NCBI GenBank assembly: GCA_964562985.1
Contig: CAZLWE010000017.1
Coordinates: forward strand, 1 to 52,477
Direction: 5' to 3'
Source: SHLQ01 sp964562985
Lineage (GTDB): Bacteria > Actinomycetota > Acidimicrobiia > Acidimicrobiales > SHLQ01
DNA: 52,477 nucleotides
Positions 24,352 to 33,009 of this stretch are shown here, piece by piece. A program made the position numbers and the translations under genes. The number at the start of each line of letters is the position of its first letter. Position 1 is the first letter of the stretch. Below the pieces are notes generated by a model. The model was not told the DNA's origin. It saw nothing but the letters and a program-made list of their open reading frames with translations, and searched no databases.

Positions 24352-25827
24352 TTAGCTGGCAAGGATGGAGTTGACCTCTTCGGCGGCTGGTGGCAGCAGA
24401 TCAGCTGCGGTTCCGTCGCCACGAAGGATTTGCTCCATCACTGGACCGATCGTTGCTTCGATACGTGAAGCCGAGTCGGTGATTGGGAACAGGAAGGTCG
24501 TTCCGTTGTCCACGTGAGTCGTGAAGGCGGAGACGTCGGTACCGTTCGCCTCGTGAGCTGCCTGTGCGATTGCTGCAGCGCTTGGGATCGCTGGGAAGAC
24601 AACCGCGCCTTCGCCTACGAGCTCCTGGCACTCCGGTGATGCAAGGTAGCTGACCCATTGCCATGCGGCTTCTGGATCTTCAGCCGAGGTGGTGATCGAG
24701 TCAGCGAGACCGTTGAACATCGATGCACGATCACCCGATGGGCCAATCGGGGTTGGAGCGTAGGTGACCGGGAAGGTCGTGGCGTCGCCCGAGAGGGTCG
24801 AGATCTGCCACGAACCGTTGGTCTGCATTGCGGCTTGACCGTTCTGGAAGATCGTCGTGCCACCGAGGTCCTGCACGGTGCCGATCGGGGTGATGAAGCC
24901 ACCCTCGATCCAGTCGGCGAACCACTGGATGGTCTCGGCGAGTGCTGGATCGCCGTAGTTGGCTTCGTCAGCCCAAACGCCGTCGGTCGATACCCAGCCA
25001 TTGGCTGCAGCGAACGCCGAGAAGGTGGTCTGGCCGAATGCGCCGAAGTTGCCTTCGAGGCCGAATCCGTAAACCGAGCCCTCTTCGCCCATGGTGGATG
25101 CGTCGAAGCCAGCCTCGTTGCCACGAACGCCGTTGGCATCGATGGTCATTGCTTGGACGAGTTCACCGAACGTGCCGCCGTCGGCTGGGTTCCAGTCGAG
25201 GTTGTCAACATCGCCGCCGAAGCCCGCGCCATCGAGCATGTCCTGGTTGATGACAACTGCGATGGTGTCAAAGTCCTTCGGGAGACCGAAGCGGTCACCG
25301 TCTGGGCTGGTCCACAATTCGGCGAGGCCGGGGAAGTAGTTGCCCACATCAAAGCCATCGGCTTCGACAAAGTCATTAATTGGCACGAGTACGCCGTTCT
25401 CAACGAGCTCGGGGTAGCGAGCGAGGTGATCGGTAAATACGTCCGGCGCAGTATTCGATGCGAATGCTGCGGTCAGGCCGTCCCAGTAGTCGCCCCAACC
25501 GAACTGCTCGATGTTGATGTTGATTGCAGGATTCGCGTCGGTGAAGTCCGCTGCGCATTGCTGGTAGAAGGGAAGCTGGTTCTCATCCCAAAGCCAGTAG
25601 TCGATCGTCGTTGCTTCAACAGCACCGTCGTCGCTGGACGAGTCATCGCTCGAGTCGTCGTCGCTGGACGAGTCATCGCTCGAGTCGTCGTCGCTGGACG
25701 AATCGTCAGCCTCTTCAACCTCGGCGGTGTCACCGGTTGCCGCCTCATCGGAGTCGCTGCCACATGCGGCCGCGACAAGCGTGAGCGCCATTAGTAAGGC
25801 CAGGACCTTACGCCACTTAGTCATCAT
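24352..25827 (-). CDS. Sugar ABC transporter substrate-binding lipoprotein (family 1)
   Basis: A 491-residue extracellular solute-binding protein, the receptor for the two permeases encoded 1 kb away. The lipoprotein signal ends in LVAAACGS (Cys22). A Ser/Asp-rich linker of about 45 residues follows, then the family-1 binding fold (IDYWLWDENQ, PDVFTDHLARYPEL, FQNGQAAMQTNGSWQ, AWQWVSYLASPE), typical of CUT1 oligosaccharide receptors. ATG 25827 (the first of two tandem ATGs) is chosen because GGGGGAA lies six bases upstream; the frame is open 31 codons further. It heads the unit with the FG-GAP lipoprotein and alpha-galactosidase and is divergent from the DeoR-type regulator. Confidence 0.95.
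   Translation of the reverse strand: MMTKWRKVLALLMALTLVAAACGSDSDEAATGDTAEVEEADDSSSDDDSSDDSSSDDDSSDDSSSDDGAVEATTIDYWLWDENQLPFYQQCAADFTDANPAININIEQFGWGDYWDGLTAAFASNTAPDVFTDHLARYPELVENGVLVPINDFVEADGFDVGNYFPGLAELWTSPDGDRFGLPKDFDTIAVVINQDMLDGAGFGGDVDNLDWNPADGGTFGELVQAMTIDANGVRGNEAGFDASTMGEEGSVYGFGLEGNFGAFGQTTFSAFAAANGWVSTDGVWADEANYGDPALAETIQWFADWIEGGFITPIGTVQDLGGTTIFQNGQAAMQTNGSWQISTLSGDATTFPVTYAPTPIGPSGDRASMFNGLADSITTSAEDPEAAWQWVSYLASPECQELVGEGAVVFPAIPSAAAIAQAAHEANGTDVSAFTTHVDNGTTFLFPITDSASRIEATIGPVMEQILRGDGTAADLLPPAAEEVNSILAS
25626..25701 (-). repeat. 30-bp tandem repeat encoding the Ser/Asp linker of the binding protein
   Basis: A 30-bp unit (two exact copies from 25631 and 25661, partial third from 25691) encodes a ten-residue DDSSSDDDSS-type unit between the lipid anchor and the folded domain. 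Exact repetition at DNA level suggests recent copy-number change. Confidence 0.9.
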
Positions 25828-25999
25828 CGTGTCTTCCCCCTCCGGAAAGTGATCGCAGCGGGCGCTGCGAATCTTCAGATTCACACAGCTTAGGCACACC
25901 GCATGCGCGTTTCGAGCCATGGCAGCCCAAAAGGGAACTTCGAAAGCGTGCGTTTAAACGGCGAGTTCATCAAAACAACCAACTTGTGGTAAAGTTTGA
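25828..25999. promoter_or_regulatory. Divergent control region, binding protein / DeoR-type regulator
   Basis: The 172-bp gap holds a perfect palindrome CGTTTAAACG (25951-25960), TTCGAA (25939-25944), an inverted repeat GAATCT-N2-AGATTC near 25869, a possible minus-strand -10 (TAAGCT, 25892-25887) and a possible plus-strand -10 (TAAAGT, 25990-25995). The CGTTTAAACG palindrome is the best candidate for the adjacent regulator. Confidence 0.4.
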
Positions 26000-26005
26000 G
26001 TGTCT

Positions 26006-26833
26006 ATGGTAGGAAAAGCACCAAATAGTTCTGGCGGCGTTCGATTATTGGCTGCGCGTCGCTATGAGCTGATTCTCAAAGAAATTGAGCGACATGGCTC
26101 GGCGAGAGTCCGAGACCTCGTCGACACGCTCGGAGTGTCTCCCATGACCATCCGACGAGACATCGACAATCTTGCCGCCGAAGGCAAGCTTATGAGAGTC
26201 CACGGGGGTGCCTCGGCTGCGCCGAGCCCAAAGAACGCGGCGAGCTCAGATGAGCCTGGTTTCGACGCAAAATCCCGACGTCAGTACGGGGAGAAAATAG
26301 CAATAGCGAGCAAGGCGGCCGAGATGGTTCGTCCTGGGAGTGCGATTGGGATCACGGCTGGAACTACCACGGCCTTGCTGGCAGGTGAGATCGCCCACAT
26401 TGAAGACCTGCTTGTCGTCACGAACTCGATGGCCGTTGCCGAGGTGTTGCATCAGTCCCGCAGAAGTGACCTGGACATCATCGTCACCGGTGGTACGCCG
26501 ACACCGTCACGAGCTCTAGTGGGACCAATGGCAGAGGCCACGTTGTCCTCGTTGCACCTCGATCAACTCTTCATGGGCGTGCACGGCATGGCCGAGTCCA
26601 CCGGCTTTACCTCCCCGAACTTGCTCGAAGCACAGACGCTTCGGAGCTTCATCGGGGCCAGCGAGTCGTTAGTTGTTCTCGCCGATCACACTAAGTGGGG
26701 CACGATCGGCCTGTCGACGATCGCTCCGTTCGAAGCAGCCCAGACGGTCGTGACCGACGAGGGCCTGGAACCTGACGCGCTGTCCGTGCTGGGCGCCGAG
26801 GCGAGCACCGTCGTTGCGACAACGCCGAACTAG
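26006..26833 (+). CDS. DeoR/GlpR-family transcriptional regulator
   Basis: A 275-residue regulator. Residues 15-70 form the DeoR winged helix-turn-helix (RYELILKEIERHGSARVRDL, VSPMTIRRDIDNLAAEGKL, RVHGGA); the rest is the DeoR C-terminal sensor domain related to sugar-phosphate isomerases (GITAGTTTALLAGEI, VVTNSMAVAEVL, VTGGTPTPSRALVGPMAE, LADHTKWG). Such proteins repress sugar genes and respond to phosphorylated sugars, so galactose-1-phosphate or a related sugar phosphate made by the island's galactokinase is a fair candidate ligand. The start is ATG 26006; GTG at 26000 is possible but lies at or before the predicted RNA start. It is convergent with the permeases. Confidence 0.92.
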   Translation: MVGKAPNSSGGVRLLAARRYELILKEIERHGSARVRDLVDTLGVSPMTIRRDIDNLAAEGKLMRVHGGASAAPSPKNAASSDEPGFDAKSRRQYGEKIAIASKAAEMVRPGSAIGITAGTTTALLAGEIAHIEDLLVVTNSMAVAEVLHQSRRSDLDIIVTGGTPTPSRALVGPMAEATLSSLHLDQLFMGVHGMAESTGFTSPNLLEAQTLRSFIGASESLVVLADHTKWGTIGLSTIAPFEAAQTVVTDEGLEPDALSVLGAEASTVVATTPN

Positions 26834-26841
26834 CGATCGCT

Positions 26842-27831
26842 CTACTTGATTCCGCTGAACTGAATGCTGTCGACCAGCTTCCGGCCAAAGAAGACGAAGA
26901 GTAAAATGACAGGTAACGCCCCGAGCAGGGTGCCGGCCATGAGCGCGGACCAATCGGGGTTTGTGCCCGGCTGCTGGCTGGTGAACGCCCCGAGGGCAAC
27001 GGTGAGTGGTTGCACCTCTTCGGCGCGGGCGACGACGAGAGGCCAGAGATACTCATTCCATGCCGTGATGTAGGTGAGTACCCCGAGCGTGAGCATCTGC
27101 GGACGTGCGATCGGGAGGATGATCGAGCGAAAGATTCGTGCGTGGCTCGCACCGTCGATCAACGCGGCCTCCTCGATCGACCGGTTGATGCCCAAGAAGA
27201 ACTGGCGCAAGAAGAACACGGCGAAGGGCGTCATCAAGAAGAAAGGGGCGATAACGCCTGGCAGCGTGTTGAGCAGGAATGCCCCCTGGGACTCATAGAA
27301 GGGCAAGAAGTTGAGACTCTCGCCCGTGATCTGAAAGAGCCAGAAGTCTCCTCGTACCAACAAGAGGTTGGGGATCAAGGAGAAGATCGGCGGGATCATG
27401 AGCCCGGTCAGGAACAAGAAGAACAGTGGCTCTCGTCCTCGGAAGCGCATGCGGGCAAACGCATATGCGGCGAGCGCGCTGAAGAACACTTGTCCAACAG
27501 CAATGGTGGTAGCGATAATCACGCTGTTTCGCACCGAGGAGATGTAGTCGAACGACGGCGAGTTGGCTCGCCCCGTCGCCTCGAGAATTTCCTCTTCGCT
27601 GGCAAGCCCCAGCACACGTTTGAAGTTCACAAACGTTGGATTGTCGGGGAACAGGTCGGTATCTCCGGCGAGCAGTGCGGGGTTGTTGGTGAGCCCTGTA
27701 CGTAACGCCCAGTAGAACGGAAAGATCGTGGCGAAGAGCAAGACGCCCATGAAGAACCACGCCGTCCCTCTACCCATACGAGCTCGGACGCTGGCCTGAC
27801 GTCCACCGGCAAATCCAAGTGACGCGGTCAT
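26842..27831 (-). CDS. Sugar ABC transporter permease, MalG type
   Basis: A 329-residue inner-membrane subunit with six expected membrane segments. The EAA loop that docks on the ATPase is visible as EEAALIDGASHARIFRSIIL, near residue 220. The first 20 residues are a basic cytoplasmic tail. GGGGAGA lies ten bases before the ATG, which overlaps the stop of the MalF-type gene by four bases, so the two permeases are translationally coupled. It should pair with the other permease, the family-1 binding protein and the MsmK-type ATPase. Confidence 0.93.
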   Translation of the reverse strand: MTASLGFAGGRQASVRARMGRGTAWFFMGVLLFATIFPFYWALRTGLTNNPALLAGDTDLFPDNPTFVNFKRVLGLASEEEILEATGRANSPSFDYISSVRNSVIIATTIAVGQVFFSALAAYAFARMRFRGREPLFFLFLTGLMIPPIFSLIPNLLLVRGDFWLFQITGESLNFLPFYESQGAFLLNTLPGVIAPFFLMTPFAVFFLRQFFLGINRSIEEAALIDGASHARIFRSIILPIARPQMLTLGVLTYITAWNEYLWPLVVARAEEVQPLTVALGAFTSQQPGTNPDWSALMAGTLLGALPVILLFVFFGRKLVDSIQFSGIK

Positions 27832-28763
27832 GCGAGGTCACTCTCCCCAGCGCGAAGTATCTTCAGCTGGAATGCGGTCACGATCATCAAGATGACCAGC
27901 AAGATCACCGAGATCGCAGCGGCGTAACCGAAGCGGTTGAAGCTGAAGGCATTCTCGAAGATGTAAAGGTACACGACTCGGCTGGCATTGATCGGACCAC
28001 CCGGACGACCGCCGAACCCGCCGGTTCCAACCTGCACGGCGTCAAAGACCTGGAAGGAACCAATGACGGTGATCACCAACACGAGGGCGAGCACCGGGCG
28101 TAAGAGCGGCACGGTGATCCGGCGCAGCATCTGCCATTCGGTTGCACCGTCGAGCGCTGCAGCTTCGTACAGCTGCTTGGGGATTGTTTGGAGCCCGGCG
28201 AAGATCAGCAATGCCGTATATCCCATGTGTCGCCAGGTCATAACGCCCGCGATGGTCGGGATTACCCCGGTAGGGCTGGTGAAATAGCTCGACTCAAAAC
28301 CGATGACGGGGACAGATGCGAACCAATCGGCGACGACGCCTAAGCGCTGGTTGAGGAGCCAGACGAACAGCAAGGTAACGATGACGTTAGGTATGAGGAA
28401 GGGCAGAAGCACGACGGAACGGATGAAGGCCGATTTGGTGAGCCGGTCCATGGCGACGGCGATCAAGATGGCGAGGAACGTTTGCACGGTGATATTGAGA
28501 GAGACGTACCAGAGCGTCACCCACATCGCGTTCCAGAACAGATCGTCGCCGACGATCTCGGCGTAGTTCTCGGTCCCGATGAAGTCGCCGCTGTTCGCTA
28601 TCAGGCTCCAGTCCGTGAAGCTGAGCCAGATGCCGCGCACTGTGGGTAGGAGGAAAAACAGGAAGAAGCCCACGCTCGCCGGCAATAGGAACGGCCACGC
28701 GGCTCGCCAACCCCCGTACAAGTTGAGCTTCCGCCCCCCGGTCGCCCTCGTTACCGCTGCCAC
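27828..28763 (-). CDS. Sugar ABC transporter permease, MalF type
   Basis: A 311-residue inner-membrane subunit with about six membrane segments and the EAA loop YEAAALDGATEWQMLRRITV near residue 200. The start is taken as GTG 28763 (MAAVTRATGGRKLNLYGG) because GGGGAGG lies five bases upstream; the frame continues 12 codons further without such a site. It is divergent from galK; the 109-bp gap between them holds a pair of operator-like sequences. Confidence 0.92.
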   Translation of the reverse strand: MAAVTRATGGRKLNLYGGWRAAWPFLLPASVGFFLFFLLPTVRGIWLSFTDWSLIANSGDFIGTENYAEIVGDDLFWNAMWVTLWYVSLNITVQTFLAILIAVAMDRLTKSAFIRSVVLLPFLIPNVIVTLLFVWLLNQRLGVVADWFASVPVIGFESSYFTSPTGVIPTIAGVMTWRHMGYTALLIFAGLQTIPKQLYEAAALDGATEWQMLRRITVPLLRPVLALVLVITVIGSFQVFDAVQVGTGGFGGRPGGPINASRVVYLYIFENAFSFNRFGYAAAISVILLVILMIVTAFQLKILRAGESDLA

Positions 28764-28796
28764 CCGTACCTCCCCGAAGTCCGCATCGAAACCACA

Positions 28797-28841
28797 CAAG
28801 TTCTACTTGTTCGCACCAGAATCGACCAAGTCGAACTCTTG
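28797..28841. promoter_or_regulatory. Two operator-like CAAGT-ACTTG palindromes before galK and the permeases
   Basis: CAAGT-TCT-ACTTG (28797-28809) is a perfect palindrome. A second, imperfect copy (CAAGT-CGA-ACTCTTG) begins at 28827, exactly 30 bases or about three helical turns later. The divergent setting suits a shared repressor, possibly the DeoR-type protein. A related half site (ACTTGT) lies just before that regulator's own gene. Confidence 0.45.
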
Positions 28842-28860
28842 TCGGCCCGCAAAAAGACGC

Positions 28861-28872
28861 AATACTGACACG
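28861..28872 (+). promoter_or_regulatory. Possible leaderless promoter of galK
   Basis: AATACT at 28861-28866 is six bases before ATG 28873. The spacing matches the leaderless genes of this window but the first base of the -10 box departs from TANNNT. Confidence 0.35.
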
Positions 28873-29970
28873 ATGACGATACACCGCGTGATTGCAAACG
28901 CTCCCGGGCGCGTGAACCTCATTGGAGAGCACACCGACTACAACGACGGATTCGTGTTGCCGATGGCCCTTCCGTTCACGACAACCGTCGAGTTGGAGCC
29001 TCTCGATGGCCGCCGCGTAGTCGCCCATTCTGAGGGTCACGACGACATCGCGTTCGATCTGGATGATGACCCCGGCAACGCTCCGAGCTGGGGAAAGTAC
29101 TTGGCGGGCATGGCTCGCTTGCTCGCTGACGCAGGACTCGCCGTCGGAGGCTTCGAAGCGTCGGTTCAAACCGACATTCCCGTGGGCGCGAGCTTGTCGT
29201 CGTCCGCCGCGCTCGAAGTTGCTACCGGTTTTGGCCTCTGCGCTTTGGCTGGCGAGGAACCTGACGCTGTCACAATCGCCAAGCTCGGTCAACGGGTCGA
29301 GAACGAGATCATTGGTATCCAGAGCGGCATCATGGATCAGTTGATCGTTGCGACCGCGGTCGAGGGGGCGGCGACACTGATCGATTGCCGAACGCTTGAA
29401 GGAACGCCAGTACAGATTCCCGCTAGCGCGACGGCCGTCATCATGGACACCATGACGAGGCGTGAGCTCGTCGATAGCGAATACGATCTGCGGCGACAAG
29501 CTTGTAAGTCGGCAGCCGAGGCGATTGGGGTGGCGGCACTGCGAGACGCCACGGTCGAACAGACCTTCGCGCTCAACGATGAAGTGCAGCGCCGTCGCGC
29601 TCATCATGTCGTTACCGAAAACGTTCGGGTGGAGAAAGTCGTCGCAGCACTGGGTTCCGATGATCTGGCCACCGTGGGCGCGCTGATGGACGAGAGCCAC
29701 GAGAGTCTGCGAGGCGACTATGAAGTGTCCTCGCCAGCTCTGGATCAGATGTCGGAGATTGCCCGGACGCATCCGGCATGTTTCGGGGCCCGCATGACCG
29801 GAGGTGGCTTCGCTGGAAGTGCCGTGGCGCTCGTCGATCGCGCAGAAGCTCCTGCATTCGTTTCCCACATAGAACGCGTCTGGGAGCGCGAGCATGGTGT
29901 GGTTCCCGATGTGTGGGCTGTGGACCCGGCCCGGGGTGCCGACGTGACGAACGTGTCCTTCGACTTCTAG
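28873..29970 (+). CDS. galK: Galactokinase
   Basis: GalK phosphorylates galactose to galactose-1-phosphate, the first Leloir step. The 365-residue GHMP kinase has the galactokinase signature GRVNLIGEHTDYNDGF near residue 12, the ATP loop PVGASLSSSAALEVA near residue 106 and the C-terminal MTGGGFAGSAVAL. ATG 28873 is chosen because the protein then starts at the usual place before the signature and no ribosome binding site exists upstream; the frame is open 98 codons further, overlapping the divergent permease. lacZ starts on the base after its stop. galT and galE are absent from the window. Confidence 0.96.
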   Translation: MTIHRVIANAPGRVNLIGEHTDYNDGFVLPMALPFTTTVELEPLDGRRVVAHSEGHDDIAFDLDDDPGNAPSWGKYLAGMARLLADAGLAVGGFEASVQTDIPVGASLSSSAALEVATGFGLCALAGEEPDAVTIAKLGQRVENEIIGIQSGIMDQLIVATAVEGAATLIDCRTLEGTPVQIPASATAVIMDTMTRRELVDSEYDLRRQACKSAAEAIGVAALRDATVEQTFALNDEVQRRRAHHVVTENVRVEKVVAALGSDDLATVGALMDESHESLRGDYEVSSPALDQMSEIARTHPACFGARMTGGGFAGSAVALVDRAEAPAFVSHIERVWEREHGVVPDVWAVDPARGADVTNVSFDF

Positions 29971-32943
29971 ATGTTCTCCAGCCGCGAACTCACGAGATTC
30001 TTCTCACCGGAGCTCAACGCGATCTGGCGCGAGCCGGTGCGCAGCCCTTTGGGAAGTGGAATCGGACGGACGATCACCTCCCTCGATGGAACCTGGCGCT
30101 TTCGGCTGGTCAACTCATTGGCGGACGTGCCCGAACAATGGTTGGCTGAGGATACCGATGAGGGCCCGTGGCAGGATCTCGTAGTCCCGGGGGTCTGGAC
30201 CCGCCAAGACACCGGCGACCTCCCGCAGTACACCAACATCGTCATGCCCTGGTCAGGCAATCCGCCGCGGGTTCCCGAAGAAAACCCGACCGGGCTTTAC
30301 CGGCGCAGCTTCGATCGGCCAGAGGCGGACCGAGTGCTACTCGTTGTGGGTGGGTTCGAGTCGATGCTCGGGGTGTGGTGCAACGGCTCATTCGTCGGCA
30401 TGTCAAAAGACAGCAGGTTGGAGGCGGCGTTCGACCTTTCGCCTTACGTGGTCGCAGGCACTAACGAGCTTGCACTGTTGGTCTCTCGCTGGAGCGATGC
30501 GACCTGGATCGAGGATCAGGACCACTGGTACAACGGCGGTCTCCATCGTTCGGTGCGACTTATCGCCGAACCAGCGACGCGGATCGACGATGTCGTCGTA
30601 GTCGCCGACTACGACCCCGAGGCGCAGAACGGCGCCCTGGAACTCACCGCCGTGGTGGGTGCCCATGCCCTCGATGATTCCTGGTCGATTCGAGTTCGTT
30701 GCGATGAGCTCGGCCTTGATGAGAGCGGCGAAGTGCCACCGGATCCAGGTCCGGATCCGATCGACATGATCGCCGAGGCGTACACCTACATCGGACCGCG
30801 GGTGGTCGTCGAGGCATCTGCGCTCCAGGTCGGGCCATGGAGCGCAGAGACACCCCGCCTGTATTCGTTCACGATCGAACTGATCGGCGCTGACGGAAGC
30901 GTCGTCAACTCGGTGCAGCGCCGAGTCGGGTTCCGTCGTGTCGAGGTTGGCGACCGTCGCCTGAGAATCAACGGACGAGTCACGATGATCAACGGCGTGA
31001 ACCGCCACGACCACCATCCCGACACCGGTAAGACCCTGACCGCCGCCGAGATCCGGACCGAACTCGTCTCGATGAAGCGGCACAACATCAACGCCATCCG
31101 AACAGCGCACTACCCGAACGATCCAGTGCTGCTCGACCTTTGCGACGAGCTCGGCCTGTACGTAATCGACGAGGCGAACGTCGAGAGCCACGAACGACAC
31201 GATTCGTTACTCGCCTCAGGGCTGTTCGACACTGCCGTCTTGGACCGGGTGCGCCGGATGGTTCTGCGCGACCGCTCACATCCCTGTGTGATCGGCTGGT
31301 CCTTGGGCAACGAATCAGGAGTGGCACCCATTCACGACGCTGCCGCCTCATGGGTGCGAGCAACCGACCCGACGCGTTTCGTGCAGTACGAACCGGTGTT
31401 CAACCCGAACTTCGGGTTCCGTGGCGACGGGCGACAGGCGCAGCGTCATCGAGCACCCGAGGCTCGGGAACGCAACATCACCCACGTGGTGTGTCCGATG
31501 TACAGCTCGGTCGAGGAGATTGTGGCCTGGGCGCGTTGGGCCGAAGAATCAAAGCTGGACGACCGTCCGCTCATTTTGTGCGAGTACAGCCATGCGATGG
31601 GCAACTCGAATGGTGGTCTCTCCGACTATTGGGAAGCGTTTCGCAACGAGCCGGCTCTCGCAGGCGGATTCGTCTGGGATTGGAAAGACCAGGGCCTTCG
31701 AGAAGTCGCCGACGACGGTCGAGAATGGTTCGCCTATGGCGGGCATTACGGCGATGAACCCAACGACGTCAACTTCTGTATAAACGGACTCGTCGACCCC
31801 GACGGAAACCCGCATCCTGGCCTCATCGAACTCGCCTGGCTGAACCGTCCGATCAGCGTCACCCGTTCCGGGGACGAACTACAGATAGCGAACCGTCGAA
31901 CCCACAGCACACTCGACGATCTACGGGTCAGCTGGCACGAGGAGGTCGACGGTCGAGCAACCGAAGTCCACGGAGAACTCGATCTTCGAGGACTCGAGCC
32001 AGGACAAACCCGAAACGTTCCCCTCGCTGACCTCAGCCCCAAACAAGATCTGTCGCGCAAAATGTACGACGTAGGTACAAAAAGGGGGACAGATCTTCGG
32101 ACGCTCGTGTTCACCACGACGCTGCGCGAGCCAACCGTGTGGGCTGAAGCCGGGTACGTGGTCGGGCACGACCAGATCGTCCTACAAGTTGGCGATCTAT
32201 CGACTCCTGATCCAGCGGCGAGCGGCGATGTCACATCTTGGATCACCGAGGAGGTCCGGCCCACCCTTTGGCGTGCGCCCACCGACAACGACGGCGTCAA
32301 GCAGGGATGGATGTCGCAAATCCATGGGCGACGTCCCCAGTGGGAGGCGCTTGGTTTGCGTTCGGTGACAGCGGGAACCGACGGCTTCGAACACGCGCAG
32401 ATCGTGCAACCCTTCGGCGTCGGGGGAGTGCATCGCGTCGACACCATCACCATTCCCGAGCCGTTTGAGGACTGCGGACGGGTGGGGCTGGTCTTTACCG
32501 TCGATCCGGGCCTGGCGAACCTTCGATGGCTGGGATTAGGGCCTCACGAAACGTACCCAGACCGACGTGGGAGCGCGGTCCTGTCGGTGCACGAGTCGAC
32601 CGTGGACGAGCAGTATCACCCCTTCGTGGTTCCCCAAGAACATGGTGCCCATGTCGATACGCATTGGTTTGAGCTGCGCACCGATGACGGTGCGGGGCTG
32701 AGCATCGGCGCTAATCAACCATTTGTCTTCACCGCCCGCCGTCACACCGACGAGGAACTGACCGATGCCGTGACGACACTCGACTTGCCCGAGCCGCAGG
32801 GGCGTCCGATCGAGGTGCACGTTGACATCGCAGTTCGCGGGCTTGGGACCCATGCCTGTGGTCCGGACACCGCGGACGCCTTTCGAATTCAGGCTGGGTC
32901 GTATTCCCTTTCCTGGTGGATCGATCCGGTAGGTACGGGCTAA
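29971..32943 (+). CDS. lacZ: Beta-galactosidase, GH2 (LacZ type)
   Basis: A 990-residue cytoplasmic enzyme that hydrolyses lactose-like beta-galactosides. Domain order is the LacZ one: jelly-roll sugar-binding domain, Ig-like domain, TIM barrel, second Ig-like domain, and the C-terminal Bgal_small_N domain. The acid/base is Glu448 (GWSLGNESG) and the nucleophile Glu538 (LILCEYSHAMGNS), at nearly the positions of E. coli LacZ. GVNRHDHHPDTG is the conserved barrel entry. Residues 691-710 (KQDLSRKMYDVGTKRGTDLR) are encoded by a palindrome-bounded insertion not expected in the family. It is co-transcribed with galK. The GH1 gene follows after 66 bases. Confidence 0.96.
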   Translation: MFSSRELTRFFSPELNAIWREPVRSPLGSGIGRTITSLDGTWRFRLVNSLADVPEQWLAEDTDEGPWQDLVVPGVWTRQDTGDLPQYTNIVMPWSGNPPRVPEENPTGLYRRSFDRPEADRVLLVVGGFESMLGVWCNGSFVGMSKDSRLEAAFDLSPYVVAGTNELALLVSRWSDATWIEDQDHWYNGGLHRSVRLIAEPATRIDDVVVVADYDPEAQNGALELTAVVGAHALDDSWSIRVRCDELGLDESGEVPPDPGPDPIDMIAEAYTYIGPRVVVEASALQVGPWSAETPRLYSFTIELIGADGSVVNSVQRRVGFRRVEVGDRRLRINGRVTMINGVNRHDHHPDTGKTLTAAEIRTELVSMKRHNINAIRTAHYPNDPVLLDLCDELGLYVIDEANVESHERHDSLLASGLFDTAVLDRVRRMVLRDRSHPCVIGWSLGNESGVAPIHDAAASWVRATDPTRFVQYEPVFNPNFGFRGDGRQAQRHRAPEARERNITHVVCPMYSSVEEIVAWARWAEESKLDDRPLILCEYSHAMGNSNGGLSDYWEAFRNEPALAGGFVWDWKDQGLREVADDGREWFAYGGHYGDEPNDVNFCINGLVDPDGNPHPGLIELAWLNRPISVTRSGDELQIANRRTHSTLDDLRVSWHEEVDGRATEVHGELDLRGLEPGQTRNVPLADLSPKQDLSRKMYDVGTKRGTDLRTLVFTTTLREPTVWAEAGYVVGHDQIVLQVGDLSTPDPAASGDVTSWITEEVRPTLWRAPTDNDGVKQGWMSQIHGRRPQWEALGLRSVTAGTDGFEHAQIVQPFGVGGVHRVDTITIPEPFEDCGRVGLVFTVDPGLANLRWLGLGPHETYPDRRGSAVLSVHESTVDEQYHPFVVPQEHGAHVDTHWFELRTDDGAGLSIGANQPFVFTARRHTDEELTDAVTTLDLPEPQGRPIEVHVDIAVRGLGTHACGPDTADAFRIQAGSYSLSWWIDPVGTG
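32045..32097. repeat. Palindrome-bounded insert inside lacZ
   Basis: AAGATCTGTC (32045-32054) and GACAGATCTT (32088-32097) are perfect inverted 10-mers around a 33-base centre that holds a smaller inverted pair (TGTAC/GTACA). The whole segment is in frame. It looks like a REP-type palindromic element that landed in a linker. Confidence 0.8.
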
Positions 32944-33009
32944 TTGCTCCAATTGGTGAAATTGCACGAAGACCTTGCTTTGGCGCGTGCGTACTGACAA
33001 CGTGGCGCC

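Noticed and set aside
28387..29895. 502-codon minus-strand open frame across the permease and galK
   Set aside because: Antisense shadow; both sense frames are certain.
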